Origin: Gammaproteobacteria bacterium
GTDB lineage: Bacteria; Pseudomonadota; Gammaproteobacteria; Pseudomonadales; Moraxellaceae
Assembly (NCBI GenBank): GCA_028868515.1
Contig: JAGWUI010000023.1
Coordinates: 1 to 43,022 of the forward strand
Length of the DNA: 43,022 bases
Direction of reading: 5' to 3'
The translations under genes and the position numbers were made by a program. Below are positions 1 to 9,888 of the stretch, in pieces (position 1 is the first letter of the stretch; the number at the start of each line of letters is the position of its first letter). The notes beneath the pieces are model-generated. The model searched no databases. It was not told the DNA's origin and was given only the letters and a program-made list of their open reading frames with translations.

Positions 1-1052
1 TCACGATGCGTCAGTGGAATTCCTGCATAAGCACTACATCCTGATGCAGCCGTAATCCCCGGCACAACTTGGAACGCCACGCCTGCCGCAACCAACTCCT
101 CAATCTCCTCTCCGCCTCGACCAAAGATAAATGGATCACCGCCTTTAAGGCGACAAACGCGCTTACCTTCTTTCGCTAAACGAACAAGCAACTGGTTGAT
201 GTTTTCTTGTGGCACAGCATGATTTGCACGCGCCTTGCCGACATAAATCTTCTCGGCATCACGACGCACAAGTGACATGATGGGTGCGGACACCAAACGG
301 TCGTACACCACCACATCGGCTTGTTGCATCAAACGTAATGCTTTAAACGTCAACAAATCAGGATCACCCGGCCCTGCACCGACGAGATAAACCTCTCCGC
401 GCGATGAGACATCTGCTTGCCAATCCGCTAAAGCTTGTGGCATCGCAGCATCCGCCGCTTCGCGCTGACCATTCAGCACTTGTTCACCAATCTGACCTGC
501 GTACAACGTTTCCCAAAAAATCCGACGCTCATCTGGACTGACAATTGCAGCTTTAATCTTTGGACGCCAATCGCCAGAAAACTTGGCGAGATCGCCATAT
601 TTCGCTGGGACTAATGATTCGATTTTTGTGCGGAGTTGACGAGCCAATACAGGCGACTTACCACCACTCGACACAGAAATTAATAACGGTGAACGATCTA
701 CAATCGCAGGCACGATAAAGCGGCAATGCGGTGGATCATCAACAGAATTCACCAGAATCCGCTGTGCTTCACAATCATGAAAAATACGTTGATTCACGGC
801 TGCATCATCAGTTGCAGCAATCACAAGACGATATGGTTGTAAGTCAAAATTGGACGAATAATGTTCTAAATAAACACTACCGCCACTGTCTTTCGCCATG
901 CTGTCTAAGTCAGGTAATACATCAACAGCAAGTACATCCAGCTGCGCACCCGCTTGCACCAACAGTTCCGCTTTACGCCGCGCAATCTTGCCTCCGCCCA
1001 CAATCAAACATTGTTGATTGGTTAATTTGAGCGCAATCGGTAATACATCCAC
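1..1052 (-). CDS. cysG: Siroheme synthase CysG, C-terminus cut by the window edge
   Basis: Multifunctional enzyme that turns uroporphyrinogen III into siroheme, the cofactor of sulfite and nitrite reductases. About 350 of a usual ~460 residues are visible and the frame runs open to base 1. The N-terminal third is the precorrin-2 dehydrogenase/ferrochelatase part, with the NAD-binding GGGKIARRK motif near residue 20. The SAM-dependent uroporphyrinogen methyltransferase part begins near residue 215 with VYLVGAGPGDPDLLT and continues through RLKGGDPFIFGRGGEE. The frame opens after a TAG at 1062-1064 with no ATG before the conserved DVLPIALKL, so a GTG at 1052 preceded by AGGGG is the best start. 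It lies 129 bases downstream of serS on the same strand, with a hairpin between them. Confidence 0.93.
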   Translation of the reverse strand, partial: MDVLPIALKLTNQQCLIVGGGKIARRKAELLVQAGAQLDVLAVDVLPDLDSMAKDSGGSVYLEHYSSNFDLQPYRLVIAATDDAAVNQRIFHDCEAQRILVNSVDDPPHCRFIVPAIVDRSPLLISVSSGGKSPVLARQLRTKIESLVPAKYGDLAKFSGDWRPKIKAAIVSPDERRIFWETLYAGQIGEQVLNGQREAADAAMPQALADWQADVSSRGEVYLVGAGPGDPDLLTFKALRLMQQADVVVYDRLVSAPIMSLVRRDAEKIYVGKARANHAVPQENINQLLVRLAKEGKRVCRLKGGDPFIFGRGGEEIEELVAAGVAFQVVPGITAASGCSAYAGIPLTHR

Positions 1053-1094
1053 GATGATCCCCTAAATACTAATCTGATCATTCACTTATAAATA

Positions 1095-1120
1095 AGGAGG
1101 CTTTTCGCCTCCTCGTTATT
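1095..1120. terminator. Hairpin between serS and cysG
   Basis: A perfect 7-bp stem, AGGAGGC (1095-1101) and GCCTCCT (1107-1113), with a 5-base loop. The T-rich stretch on the minus side (TTATTTATAA) is weak, so it may be a leaky terminator after serS. It could work in either direction. Confidence 0.5.
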
Positions 1121-1181
1121 TTCATATTTATTCAAGCATTCGGCATGACTAAATCATCCGCCGAATAGCTCAATAATGCAA

Positions 1182-2480
<1,299 letters not shown>

Positions 2481-2597
2481 TTAAACCAATGGCTTTAAAA
2501 AATTGAATAAACGAATGGTCGATAGTTTAAGGGGTTTAGGTCTGGATGGGTAGATAAAATGCCACTTTCATTTGTCGTATCTATTGCAATGATTAGC

Positions 2598-2909
2598 TTA
2601 AAATCCAGTCACCATCAAATCAATTGCCGATAAAACTAACGTTCGATGTTGCGAAATATTCAGAATCTCTGAGCCTAAATATTTTTTAGGAACACTGGCA
2701 AGCTCAGGAATCATCAAAACATATTGCACACCATTTATATCAATAACTGGTGTTAATTTGGTTAATCGTTTGCCCAGCGAAACAGTCGCTGGATAAACAG
2801 GAATGACCAAGCGTGTATCTAGATCTTCCAGAAAATCATTTTGAATATCGAGGAGATACTGAACAGTTGATTTTGAATTTTTATACTGATGAATCACAAA
2901 CTGAGTCAT
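2598..2909 (-). CDS. ccdB: CcdB-family toxin (gyrase poison)
   Basis: Toxin of a type II toxin-antitoxin pair; known CcdB proteins trap DNA gyrase on DNA. The protein matches the family through the TRLVIPVYP, PVIDINGVQYVLM and ELASVPKKYLG segments and the C-terminal LSAIDLMVTGF. An in-frame GTG lies at 2933, but the ATG at 2909 gives the family opening MTQFVIHQYKN, about 103 residues, so I chose it. In F-plasmid CcdB the end reads WGI and the tryptophan contacts GyrA; here the matching end is TGF, closer in my recollection to chromosomal CcdB proteins such as that of Vibrio fischeri. It follows ccdA by 33 bases from this start, in the usual antitoxin-first order. Confidence 0.88.
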   Translation of the reverse strand: MTQFVIHQYKNSKSTVQYLLDIQNDFLEDLDTRLVIPVYPATVSLGKRLTKLTPVIDINGVQYVLMIPELASVPKKYLGSEILNISQHRTLVLSAIDLMVTGF

Positions 2910-2942
2910 TGAATCGTTATTCCCAAAACACAATTTCTAAAA

Positions 2943-3188
2943 TTAAAAAAGACGTAATCCTTCACTAAACACACCATCTTCGGCGATATGCTCGTTATAA
3001 GCGGCTATCGCTTCTTTATTTTCTAATAACCATAACTCTTTAGCACGTTTTCTCAATACATCATTGAGAGCCTGTTCTAATGTAGCAGACAAATTAATAT
3101 CCAGCGCCTTTGCCTTCATCAGTAAATCACTGTTGATACTTAAATTGGTTGATTTTTTGGCGGCTTGAACATCATAACTTGTATGCAT
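2943..3188 (-). CDS. ccdA: CcdA-family antitoxin
   Basis: Antitoxin partner of ccdB, about 81 residues. The N-terminal part (KKSTNLSINSDLLMKAKALDINLS) is a ribbon-helix-helix DNA-binding segment. The C-terminal part (WLLENKEAIAAYNEHI then GVFSEGLRLF) is the region that in the family wraps around and neutralises CcdB. A longer reading frame starts at 3233 inside the upstream palindrome, but the ATG at 3188 has a GGAG ribosome binding site at suitable distance and gives the usual length. The 17-bp-arm palindrome directly upstream is the likely autoregulatory operator. Confidence 0.9.
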   Translation of the reverse strand: MHTSYDVQAAKKSTNLSINSDLLMKAKALDINLSATLEQALNDVLRKRAKELWLLENKEAIAAYNEHIAEDGVFSEGLRLF

Positions 3189-3204
3189 TATGTCACTCCA
3201 AACA

Positions 3205-3241
3205 AAACATTTATGCGCATACGATATGCGCATAAATGTTT
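3205..3241. promoter_or_regulatory. Perfect palindrome upstream of ccdA, likely CcdA/CcdAB operator
   Basis: Arms of 17 bp (3205-3221 and 3225-3241) around a 3-base centre, built on TATGCGCATA halves. It ends 16 bases before the ccdA start. The CcdA N-terminus is a dimeric DNA-binding fold, and autoregulation is established for ccd operons, so operator function is the simplest reading. No clear -35/-10 pair was recognised. Confidence 0.7.
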
Positions 3242-3288
3242 AAAGTCAAATGTGTGACGAACACAAGAAAACGAAGATTGTACGGACT

Positions 3289-3352
3289 ACCTTTGGTTGC
3301 CCTTTTAGATATTATTCTGGAATTTGATAAGGACAACCAAAGGTTGCCCCTA
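3289..3352. repeat. GTAGGGGC-type inverted repeat (REP-like)
   Basis: ACCTTTGGTTG at 3289-3299 is mirrored by CAACCAAAGGT at 3334-3344. Read on the minus strand, the element begins TGTAGGGGCAACCTTTGG, which resembles the TGTAGGGGC units at 30351-30424. It lies between ccdA and the 3' end of rhlE and might also act as an RNA hairpin. Confidence 0.6.
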
Positions 3353-3375
3353 CATTACAAATCCCATAAAACCAA

Positions 3376-4836
3376 TCAACCACCCGCCCCCGAACTGCGA
3401 CGACGCTGTCCAGCATGATTCGCATGACCTGAATGATTCGAATTGCCTTGCTGTTTTGGATTCTGCGGCTTCTGGTTTGGTTTCTTCCCAGCATTCTGCC
3501 CACCACCATTTGATTTACCCGCAGCGCCATTTCGATTACGCGGCGGACGTGCTTCTTGTGGTTTACGCAGTGGTTCAGCTTTGATGCGAGGATCAACCTC
3601 AAAACCTTTGATGACTTGCTGTTCGAGTTTGCGCTTCATCAGCTTTTCAATATTGGCAAGCAAACGCAACTCGTCGATACATACCAATGAACACGCCTCA
3701 CCCGACATCCCAGCGCGCCCTGTTCGCCCGATACGATGCACATAATCTTCCGGAGTGGTTGGCAACTCATAGTTCACCACGTACGGCAATTGATCAATAT
3801 CAATACCACGCGCCGCAATGTCAGTCGCAACCAACACACGCAAGCGACCTGCTTTAAACTCACTTAAGGCACGTTCACGCGCAGACTGGCTTTTATTACC
3901 ATGAATTGCCATCGCAGAAATACCGCCTTTATCAAGCTGCTCTGCCAAGCGATTTGAGCCATGTTTGGTGCGCGCAAAAACCAGTACTTGTTCCCAACGA
4001 TTCGTGGTAATCAAATGCTCCAGCAGCGCACGTTTACGTTCACGATCCACAGGATGCACCACTTGCGTCACTAACTCGGCAGGCGCATTTTGCTTTGCGA
4101 CTTCGATATGCACAGGATTATTCAAAATCCCAGCCGCAAGCGTTTTGATCTCTTCGGAGAATGTCGCGGAGAATAAAAGATTCTGACGCTGCACAGGCAA
4201 TAACGGTAAAATTCGACGGATATCACGGATGAAACCCATATCCAGCATACGATCGGCTTCGTCTAAAACCAGCGTATCCACGCCTGATAAATCAATGGTT
4301 TTCTGCCCAAGATGATCAAGCAAACGTCCAGGCGTTGCGACCAAAATATCGATACGACGATTAAGCCGCTCTATTTGCGGTTTGATATTCACACCGCCAA
4401 ACATCACCATTGACTTCACATCAATATGCTGACCATAAGTGCGCACGCTTTCTTCAACTTGTGAGGCAAGCTCTCGCGTTGGGGTCAAAATCAACGTGCG
4501 AATTTTAGCTTTATGATTGACACGTGAGAAATCAACGCGAGACAGCAACTCAAGGATTGGCAAGGTAAAACCAGCCGTTTTCCCTGTTCCTGTTTGTGCT
4601 GCGGCAAGTAAATCACGACCCGCAATCACAGCAGGAATCGCTTCGACTTGGATCGGCGTAGGCGAAGTATAGCCTTGTGCCTCAAGCGCACGAACAATCT
4701 TTGGCGATAAACCAAGTTGTGCAAAGGTTTTAGAATTGGTGGATTGTTTTTGCATAGAATCAGAAGATTGAAGACTAGATTCTGACGTTTGTTTTGGAAC
4801 AGAGTTTACCGCGTGGGACATAAGAGGCTCATTCAT
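3376..4836 (-). CDS. rhlE: DEAD-box ATP-dependent RNA helicase RhlE
   Basis: RNA helicase acting on structured RNA, in the RhlE group implicated in ribosome assembly and RNA turnover. All helicase motifs are present in order: the Q motif ([11 protein letters not shown] then GYTSPTPIQ, residues ~38-62), Walker [10 protein letters not shown] (~79), [22 protein letters not shown] (~191), SAT (~223), [28 protein letters not shown] and [10 protein letters not shown] (~366). Residues after ~420 form a basic, Gly/Asn/Gln-rich tail, as expected of an RNA-binding extension. A second in-frame ATG at 4821 is also possible; neither start has a clear ribosome binding site. The gene is divergent from paeA. 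Confidence 0.95.
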   Translation of the reverse strand: MNEPLMSHAVNSVPKQTSESSLQSSDSMQKQSTNSKTFAQLGLSPKIVRALEAQGYTSPTPIQVEAIPAVIAGRDLLAAAQTGTGKTAGFTLPILELLSRVDFSRVNHKAKIRTLILTPTRELASQVEESVRTYGQHIDVKSMVMFGGVNIKPQIERLNRRIDILVATPGRLLDHLGQKTIDLSGVDTLVLDEADRMLDMGFIRDIRRILPLLPVQRQNLLFSATFSEEIKTLAAGILNNPVHIEVAKQNAPAELVTQVVHPVDRERKRALLEHLITTNRWEQVLVFARTKHGSNRLAEQLDKGGISAMAIHGNKSQSARERALSEFKAGRLRVLVATDIAARGIDIDQLPYVVNYELPTTPEDYVHRIGRTGRAGMSGEACSLVCIDELRLLANIEKLMKRKLEQQVIKGFEVDPRIKAEPLRKPQEARPPRNRNGAAGKSNGGGQNAGKKPNQKPQNPKQQGNSNHSGHANHAGQRRRSSGAGG

Positions 4837-5037
4837 TAAGGCGTGATCGCATCACACATCAAAATGATGTGAATACAATTTAAGCGCCATTATAACAGCT
4901 TCGGCAATACCATTGTTCGTAGTATACTCATGAAGAACCAGCGTTCCTTTCGCTACTTTCGCTGAGTGATTTTGTAGTGTCATAACAAGTGATTAGAATA
5001 ATTGATGATTCATTTAAACCAATAAAAGGTACTTTTT

Positions 5038-6333
5038 GTGAGCTTGCTCAGTAATTTTATGGTGATTGGCATCTTGGTGGCATGTAGTGCTTTTCTATCC
5101 ATGTCCGAAATTTCTATCGCTGCCGCGCGTAAAATCAAACTTCAGATTTTATTGGCTGAAGGAAAAACCAACGCACAAAAAGTCCTCACCATCCAAGATC
5201 AAGCAAGCAATTTTTTTGCCGCAACACAAATTGGTTTAAATGCAGTCGCTATTTTAGGTGGTATTTTTGGACAAGCGACGCTCACGCCCTCTATTCAAGA
5301 CATGATTAGCCATGTGTACAACGGCGATATGCTCGGCTCAATTAGCTTTTTCATTTCCTTCATTATTGTCACGACGCTCTTTATTCTGTTTGCGGATTTG
5401 ATGCCGAAGCGTCTCGCCATGACAGCACCTGAGCAAGTGTCTATTCGCTTGGTAAGTCCGTTATTATTTTTTATAAAAATCTGTACTCCTCTGATTTTCC
5501 TGATCAGCGGTGCTGCAAATAGTCTATTCAAACTATTCAATATTTCCACCGTCCGCAACGATGTCATTACCTATGACGATATTTATGCGATGGTGGATGC
5601 TGGCGCACAAACTGGTGCAATTGATAAGCAAGAATTTCATTTAATTGAGAATGTCTTTGAACTTGAATCCCGTACTGTGCCATCTTCAATGACTTCCCGT
5701 GAAAGTATTGTTTACTTCACGTTGAAGGAAAACAGCGACAGCCTTAAACAAAAAATCGCCGCACATCCTCATTCTAAATTTTTAGTCTGTGATCAAACCA
5801 TTGATACTGTTGTTGGTTATGTCGATACGAAAGATATTTTGCTGCGCATGATTAATAATCAACCGCTTGCGCAAATCTACGAGTCAAATATTCGTAATGT
5901 GTTGATGATCCCAGACTCACTGACCTTATCGGAACTCTTAGCACGCTTTAAAGCCACGCGCGAAGACTTCGCGGCGGTCATTAATGAATATGCCTTGGTC
6001 GTCGGTGTCATCACGTTAAATGACGTGATGAGCACAGTGATGGGTGATTTGGTCAGTCAGCAAGAAGAACAAGTCATTCAACGTGATGAAAACTCATGGC
6101 TAATCGATGGCGTCACACCGATTGGTGATGTGAAACACGCACTGGGGCTAGAAGTTTTTCCTGATGAAGAAAACTATGAAACCATCGCAGGCTTCATCAT
6201 GTACATGCTCCGCAAAATTCCAAAACGCACCGACTTTGTTGAATTTGCTGGGTTCAAATTTGAAGTCGTCGACATTGATCACTATAAAATTGACCAACTG
6301 TTAGTTACACGTATAATTGCGCCATCTCCATAA
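5038..6333 (+). CDS. paeA: PaeA (YtfL)-like membrane protein with CBS domains
   Basis: Inner-membrane protein of the CNNM/CorC-HlyC family. Residues 1 to ~195 are the DUF21 membrane domain with several hydrophobic segments, residues ~205-330 the CBS pair, and ~345-430 the CorC_HlyC domain (WLIDGVTPIGDV, IPKRTDFVEFAGFKFEVVD). The stretches FLSMSEISIAA, LIENVFELESRTVPSSMT, AEHPHSKFLVC-like AAHPHSKFLVC and NEYALVVGVITLNDVM match E. coli YtfL closely as I remember it. YtfL was renamed PaeA after a role in cadaverine/putrescine export, so polyamine export is the transferred function. Start is GTG with AAAGG upstream. The next gene follows after 45 bases and may be cotranscribed. Confidence 0.88.
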   Translation: MSLLSNFMVIGILVACSAFLSMSEISIAAARKIKLQILLAEGKTNAQKVLTIQDQASNFFAATQIGLNAVAILGGIFGQATLTPSIQDMISHVYNGDMLGSISFFISFIIVTTLFILFADLMPKRLAMTAPEQVSIRLVSPLLFFIKICTPLIFLISGAANSLFKLFNISTVRNDVITYDDIYAMVDAGAQTGAIDKQEFHLIENVFELESRTVPSSMTSRESIVYFTLKENSDSLKQKIAAHPHSKFLVCDQTIDTVVGYVDTKDILLRMINNQPLAQIYESNIRNVLMIPDSLTLSELLARFKATREDFAAVINEYALVVGVITLNDVMSTVMGDLVSQQEEQVIQRDENSWLIDGVTPIGDVKHALGLEVFPDEENYETIAGFIMYMLRKIPKRTDFVEFAGFKFEVVDIDHYKIDQLLVTRIIAPSP

Positions 6334-6378
6334 ATAACTGACGAAAAAAATCGTTAAAACCTACAAGGAAGTTCTGCA

Positions 6379-7140
6379 ATGAAATGCGTATTGATCACAG
6401 GTGCTGGCGCTGGCATTGGACAAGAAACAGCACGTCTTTTTGCAAAAAAAGGATGGTTTGTCGGCTTATATGATCGCGACGAAGCTGCCGTCCAACGTCT
6501 TGCTGAAGAAATCGGTAGTAAACAAGCCATTTACGGCAAACTCGATGTCACTGATGTTGAAGGCTGGAAGAAATCATTAGCTGACTTTTTTGAACAAAAA
6601 TCTCGCCTTGATTTATTGATTAATAATGCTGGCGTTCTCCACTCCGGCGCATTTCAAAACATCACGATTCAACAACATAAACAAATCATTGATATCAATG
6701 TACAAGGCGTTATCAATGGCTGCCACAGTGCATTTCCTTATCTGCAAACAACGCCGAATTCTCGTGTCATTAATCTATCCTCAGCATCTGCAATTTACGG
6801 TCAACCTGATATCGCGACTTACTCAGCCAGCAAGTTTGCAATTCGTGGCTTAACAGAAGCACTGGATAATGAATGGAAAGTTCAGGGAATTCGCGTATTA
6901 GATATCATGCCTTTATTTGTAAAAACGGCAATGGTCACAGATATGAATGCTGCGAGTTTCAAAAAAATGGGCGCGCGCTTAACGCCAAAAGATGTCGCAC
7001 AAACGATTTTCCATGTCGCCAATGAAAAATCACCTGCAACGCATACACCTGTAGGACTTTCAACTCGCCTACTCTATACCATCTCTGGCTTTGCGCCAGA
7101 TCGATTAAATCACTGGATTAATGGGGTTCTGAGTAAGTAA
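6379..7140 (+). CDS. Short-chain dehydrogenase/reductase (SDR)
   Basis: Classical SDR of 253 residues, NAD(P)-dependent, substrate unknown. The N-terminal nucleotide-binding motif is TGAGAGIG (residues 7-14), followed by the NNAG motif (LLINNAGVLHSG), the catalytic Ser region (NLSSASAIYG) and the catalytic YSASK. An acidic residue after the second strand (LYDRDEAA) suggests a preference for NAD over NADP, which is an inference. The C-terminal 50 residues are not typical of a named subfamily. An AAGGAAG ribosome binding site lies before the ATG. It follows paeA and converges on lolA across a small inverted-repeat element. Confidence 0.9.
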   Translation: MKCVLITGAGAGIGQETARLFAKKGWFVGLYDRDEAAVQRLAEEIGSKQAIYGKLDVTDVEGWKKSLADFFEQKSRLDLLINNAGVLHSGAFQNITIQQHKQIIDINVQGVINGCHSAFPYLQTTPNSRVINLSSASAIYGQPDIATYSASKFAIRGLTEALDNEWKVQGIRVLDIMPLFVKTAMVTDMNAASFKKMGARLTPKDVAQTIFHVANEKSPATHTPVGLSTRLLYTISGFAPDRLNHWINGVLSK

Positions 7141-7142
7141 GT

Positions 7143-7270
7143 TCAAATCTCCCCTCGAAAAATATATGTTGAGCCTCTTTCTCTAAAGAGGGGGACTTCT
7201 GAAGATTTAATGAAGAAGATGGATTCGCAGAAAGTCCCTCTTTAGAAAAGAGGGATTTAGGGAGATTTGA
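7143..7270. mobile_element. MITE-like or REP-like element with 11-bp terminal inverted repeats
   Basis: A 128-bp non-coding unit bounded by TCAAATCTCCC (7143-7153) and GGGAGATTTGA (7260-7270), a perfect inverted pair. Each half also contains a version of CTCTTT(n)CTAAAGAGGG followed by GGACTT or its mirror, so the whole unit can fold into a long imperfect hairpin. It sits between the convergent SDR and lolA genes, where it could also end transcription. No target-site duplication is obvious. Confidence 0.65.
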
Positions 7271-7329
7271 TAGCATACGATCAATCAAACCTCATGCAAA
7301 ATCCCAATAAAACTAAAACTCTCGCCTTC

Positions 7330-8040
7330 TTACTGATCAATCACATCCGCACCCTTAGGTGGTACAAACTCAAACTGACTGCGAGCAATCTCTGGATTAA
7401 CTTTAATATCCGTGAAATTTACAGTGGTTTGTTGTCCCAATGAATCGGACAAAACCATTTGTGCAGGAACATTCGCATCAAAACGAATTGCTAAACTTTC
7501 AAATACACCATCTTTTGCACGCGGATAAAGGACGAAATATGGAATTGCACTATTCGGCTGAGTCACTTTATACGACTTCATGATCTGAGCAGCGTTTCCA
7601 GATAGCAATAACGCTGGCGTATTACTCATCTGTTCATCCAACGTCTGACGTGTCGCCTGCAGCAAATCAGGATCATAAATCCACACGATTTTGCCACTAG
7701 TCACAATCAACTGTTTCATTGGACTGGTCGTTTCCCAGCGGAATAAACCTTGACGCTTCACTTGCATCACACCACTAAAAGTCTGTCCCAAATGACTAGA
7801 TTTCAAACCCTGCTTTTGTGGAATAGATTTAGTCGGTGTCGTTGCTTTAGTCGTCTGGCTAAAATTTGCTTGTAAGCTGCTAATTTTTCCCAATAAACCA
7901 TTTAACTTTGCTGTGGCTTGTGCCTCTGTCGCAGCAACTTGTGTCGTCATTTGCCCAGTTGCAGCATTTGCAACTACAGGCATCACTCCAACTAAACCCA
8001 AAGCAATCGATACTGCCAATACGCCAAAAGAGCGACTCAT
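7330..8040 (-). CDS. lolA: Outer-membrane lipoprotein carrier protein LolA
   Basis: Periplasmic chaperone that takes lipoproteins from LolCDE and hands them to LolB at the outer membrane. Residues 1-26 are a signal peptide (cleavage after ANA). The mature part follows the LolA pattern: LQANFSQTT, VKRQGLFRWETTSPMKQLI, GKIVWIYDPDLLQATRQTL, TPALLLSG and the C-terminal FEFVPPKGADVIDQ. At 236 residues it is longer than the ~200 of E. coli; part of the excess is an extra polar stretch around residues 65-85 (KATTPTKSIPQKQGLKSSH) before the first conserved strand. The ATG has no neighbour in its operon. Confidence 0.92.
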   Translation of the reverse strand: MSRSFGVLAVSIALGLVGVMPVVANAATGQMTTQVAATEAQATAKLNGLLGKISSLQANFSQTTKATTPTKSIPQKQGLKSSHLGQTFSGVMQVKRQGLFRWETTSPMKQLIVTSGKIVWIYDPDLLQATRQTLDEQMSNTPALLLSGNAAQIMKSYKVTQPNSAIPYFVLYPRAKDGVFESLAIRFDANVPAQMVLSDSLGQQTTVNFTDIKVNPEIARSQFEFVPPKGADVIDQ

Positions 8041-8360
8041 TGTAATTTCCCCAATTTATTCAAGTATCTCTATGAATGTTTGTATTTTGACGTGTGTTGA
8101 CGACGTATTCCACTGCGGTTTTGTGTGCGTTTTTACATAAATGACAGTTTATTGGATAGAGTTGCGTAAAAATATGGAGAAAATAAAAAGAAATGCGATA
8201 TCTATATCTATTCTAAAAAAGCGATGTGCTCATTAATAATTAAAACTGAAAAAGAGTGCCAAATGCTTTTCTCCTTCCCCTTGAAAGGGAAGACTTTAAA
8301 GCAACAACTCTACAAAATACATTTTAACTATTACCGCCTATAGCCTATAAACACTCATCC
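8041..8360. other. Intergenic region between lolA and the sigma-54 activator gene
   Basis: 320 AT-rich bases with no supportable gene. They hold a hairpin, CTTCCC (8274-8279) with GGGAAG (8287-8292), of the type often seen in dispersed repeats, which could mark the 3' end of the activator transcript. The lolA promoter should be in this stretch but no convincing -35/-10 pair was found. Confidence 0.5.
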
Positions 8361-9683
8361 TTAAGCCAGCTTATTCAATCGGCGATATAGCGTACGCTCA
8401 CTAATTCCAAGCGCTTCTGCAAGCTGTCTTTTATTCCCACGGTGATTATTGAGCAAATTCAGCAATAAATCATCCTCTAACGCTTTCAGTGGCTTCGCGG
8501 CATCATGAGATGCTAATGGTTCAAGAAGCGTATGAAACTCTGTATGGGTATTTTCCAGTGCCAAGGCTTGCTGAATATCGTGTACTCGAATCAATGCAGA
8601 AGAAGCCAAAACCACTGCGCGCTCAAGCAAATTGCGCAACTCGCGAATATTACCTTTGAGCTCAAGTGTCTTTAAATACTGAATAGCATCTTGATCAATA
8701 CTAAATGCATGCTGTTCACGCAGAGAAATCCGTTGCAATAACGTCGTCACCAAAATCGGAATATCATCAATCCTCGCCTTTAAGTTCGGCAACTGGATTG
8801 GAAATGCACTTAAGCGATAATAAAGATCCTGACGAAATAACTGCTGTTTTACCCGATCCAACAACGGCTGGTGAGTCGCAGAAATAATCCGCACATCAGC
8901 ATGTCGAATGGTTGTTGAGCCTAATCGACGATAAGTTCCTGTTTCTAAAAAACGCAGCAGTTTGACTTGCAAACCTAAAGGAATATCGCCGACTTCATCA
9001 ATAAACAAAGTGCCGCCATGAGCAGTCTCAAGCAACCCGGCACGCGCACTAGTTGCGCCAGTAAACGCTCCGCGCTCATGACCGAATAGCTCACTCTCAA
9101 ACAAGGTCTCTGGCAAACCTGAACAATCAATCGCCACAAAGTTCTTATTATGACGGACACTCAAATTATGTATTTCATGAGCAACGAGCTCTTTACCTGT
9201 GCCCGACTCACCCAACAACAATACTGTCGTACTTGAGCGTGCTACCCGCTCGACCAAATTCATCATCGACTGAAAAGCAGCGGACTCACCCACCAGTTCA
9301 GTCTTTATCAGATCACTGACGGCGTCCAATCGATGAACTCGATTAATAAAATATTGTTGACCTGATTCATCTGGCGTAATCGGAATGAGTTCTACGCGTA
9401 CTCGTCTTGCACCTTGACGACTACATTGATTTCGAACTTCCTCGACACGCGCGCCAGTTTGCTGGGCAATTTGCAGTGGACAGGGGTGTTGATCTGTGCC
9501 ACAAGGATGATCGATCTGATGCAAAATCTGATAGCATTTTTGACCAACCATGTTATCTGGCTGTTCATCAAATGTACGCGCATAAGCATCGTTGACGCCT
9601 AAGATATGAAAATCCGCATCAAACAATAAAATAGGTTCAGGCAACCTTTCAATCAAAGAACGCAGTACATCGAGAACGGCCAT
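8361..9683 (-). CDS. PAS-domain sigma-54-dependent transcriptional activator
   Basis: Bacterial enhancer-binding protein, about 440 residues. Residues ~1-120 are a PAS-like sensor with four cysteines (C50, C61, C68, C86) and nearby histidines (H55, H59). The AAA+ domain has Walker A GESGTGKE, the GAFTGA loop that contacts sigma-54, Walker B GGTLFIDEVGD and the arginine-rich RQDLYYRLSAF sensor region. The C-terminus is a Fis-type helix-turn-helix (NKRQLAEALGISERTLYRRL). There is no receiver domain, so it is not a classical response regulator. An in-frame TTG at 9695 gives a longer reading, but GGGGAAAG sits at ribosome-binding distance before the ATG at 9683. It is divergent from the cyd operon, which has a sigma-54 promoter match, so control of cyd is the likely job. 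Confidence 0.93.
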   Translation of the reverse strand: MAVLDVLRSLIERLPEPILLFDADFHILGVNDAYARTFDEQPDNMVGQKCYQILHQIDHPCGTDQHPCPLQIAQQTGARVEEVRNQCSRQGARRVRVELIPITPDESGQQYFINRVHRLDAVSDLIKTELVGESAAFQSMMNLVERVARSSTTVLLLGESGTGKELVAHEIHNLSVRHNKNFVAIDCSGLPETLFESELFGHERGAFTGATSARAGLLETAHGGTLFIDEVGDIPLGLQVKLLRFLETGTYRRLGSTTIRHADVRIISATHQPLLDRVKQQLFRQDLYYRLSAFPIQLPNLKARIDDIPILVTTLLQRISLREQHAFSIDQDAIQYLKTLELKGNIRELRNLLERAVVLASSALIRVHDIQQALALENTHTEFHTLLEPLASHDAAKPLKALEDDLLLNLLNNHRGNKRQLAEALGISERTLYRRLNKLA

Positions 9684-9735
9684 TTCTTTCCCCAAATAAA
9701 TGACTTAAAGAATGACATGTTAGGTTAAATCTGAC

Positions 9736-9751
9736 ATGACAATTATGTCAT
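9736..9751. promoter_or_regulatory. Palindrome, candidate upstream activating site
   Basis: ATGACA-ATTA-TGTCAT is a perfect inverted repeat with 6-bp arms. A further ATGACA half-site lies at 9712-9717. The palindrome is about 96 bases upstream of the -24 element at 9848, within the distance from which sigma-54 activators act through DNA looping. It is also close to the activator's own start, so autoregulation is possible. Function is inferred from position. Confidence 0.5.
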
Positions 9752-9845
9752 ATCAACTGCCAGTTCCGACAGGTATTTCGCTCTCATTAAATCACATATT
9801 TTAGTTTTTTCAATTAATTTCAACAAATTAACAAAAAATTACGAT

Positions 9846-9862
9846 TTGGCACAATAATTGAA
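9846..9862 (+). promoter_or_regulatory. Sigma-54 (-24/-12) promoter of the cyd operon
   Basis: TTGGCACAATAATTGAA matches the RpoN consensus TTGGCACG-N4-TTGCW. The -24 GG is at 9848-9849 and the -12 dinucleotide is at 9860-9861 (GA instead of GC), with the required 10 bases between. Transcription would start near 9873, leaving a short leader before cydP at 9889. Confidence 0.6.
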
Positions 9863-9888
9863 ATACTAGCTGCAAATGGGGGCATTTC

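Noticed and set aside
731-1030. Plus-strand reading frame opposite cysG
   Set aside because: Antisense to a clear CysG frame, Gln/His-rich with no family pattern and no ribosome site.
2933-2933. Earlier GTG start for ccdB
   Set aside because: Adds eight residues not seen in the family; the ATG at 2909 fits the usual N-terminus.
9696-9888. Fnr-type TTGAT-N4-ATCAA box upstream of cyd
   Set aside because: No match to both halves with correct spacing was seen; the sigma-54 match is better.
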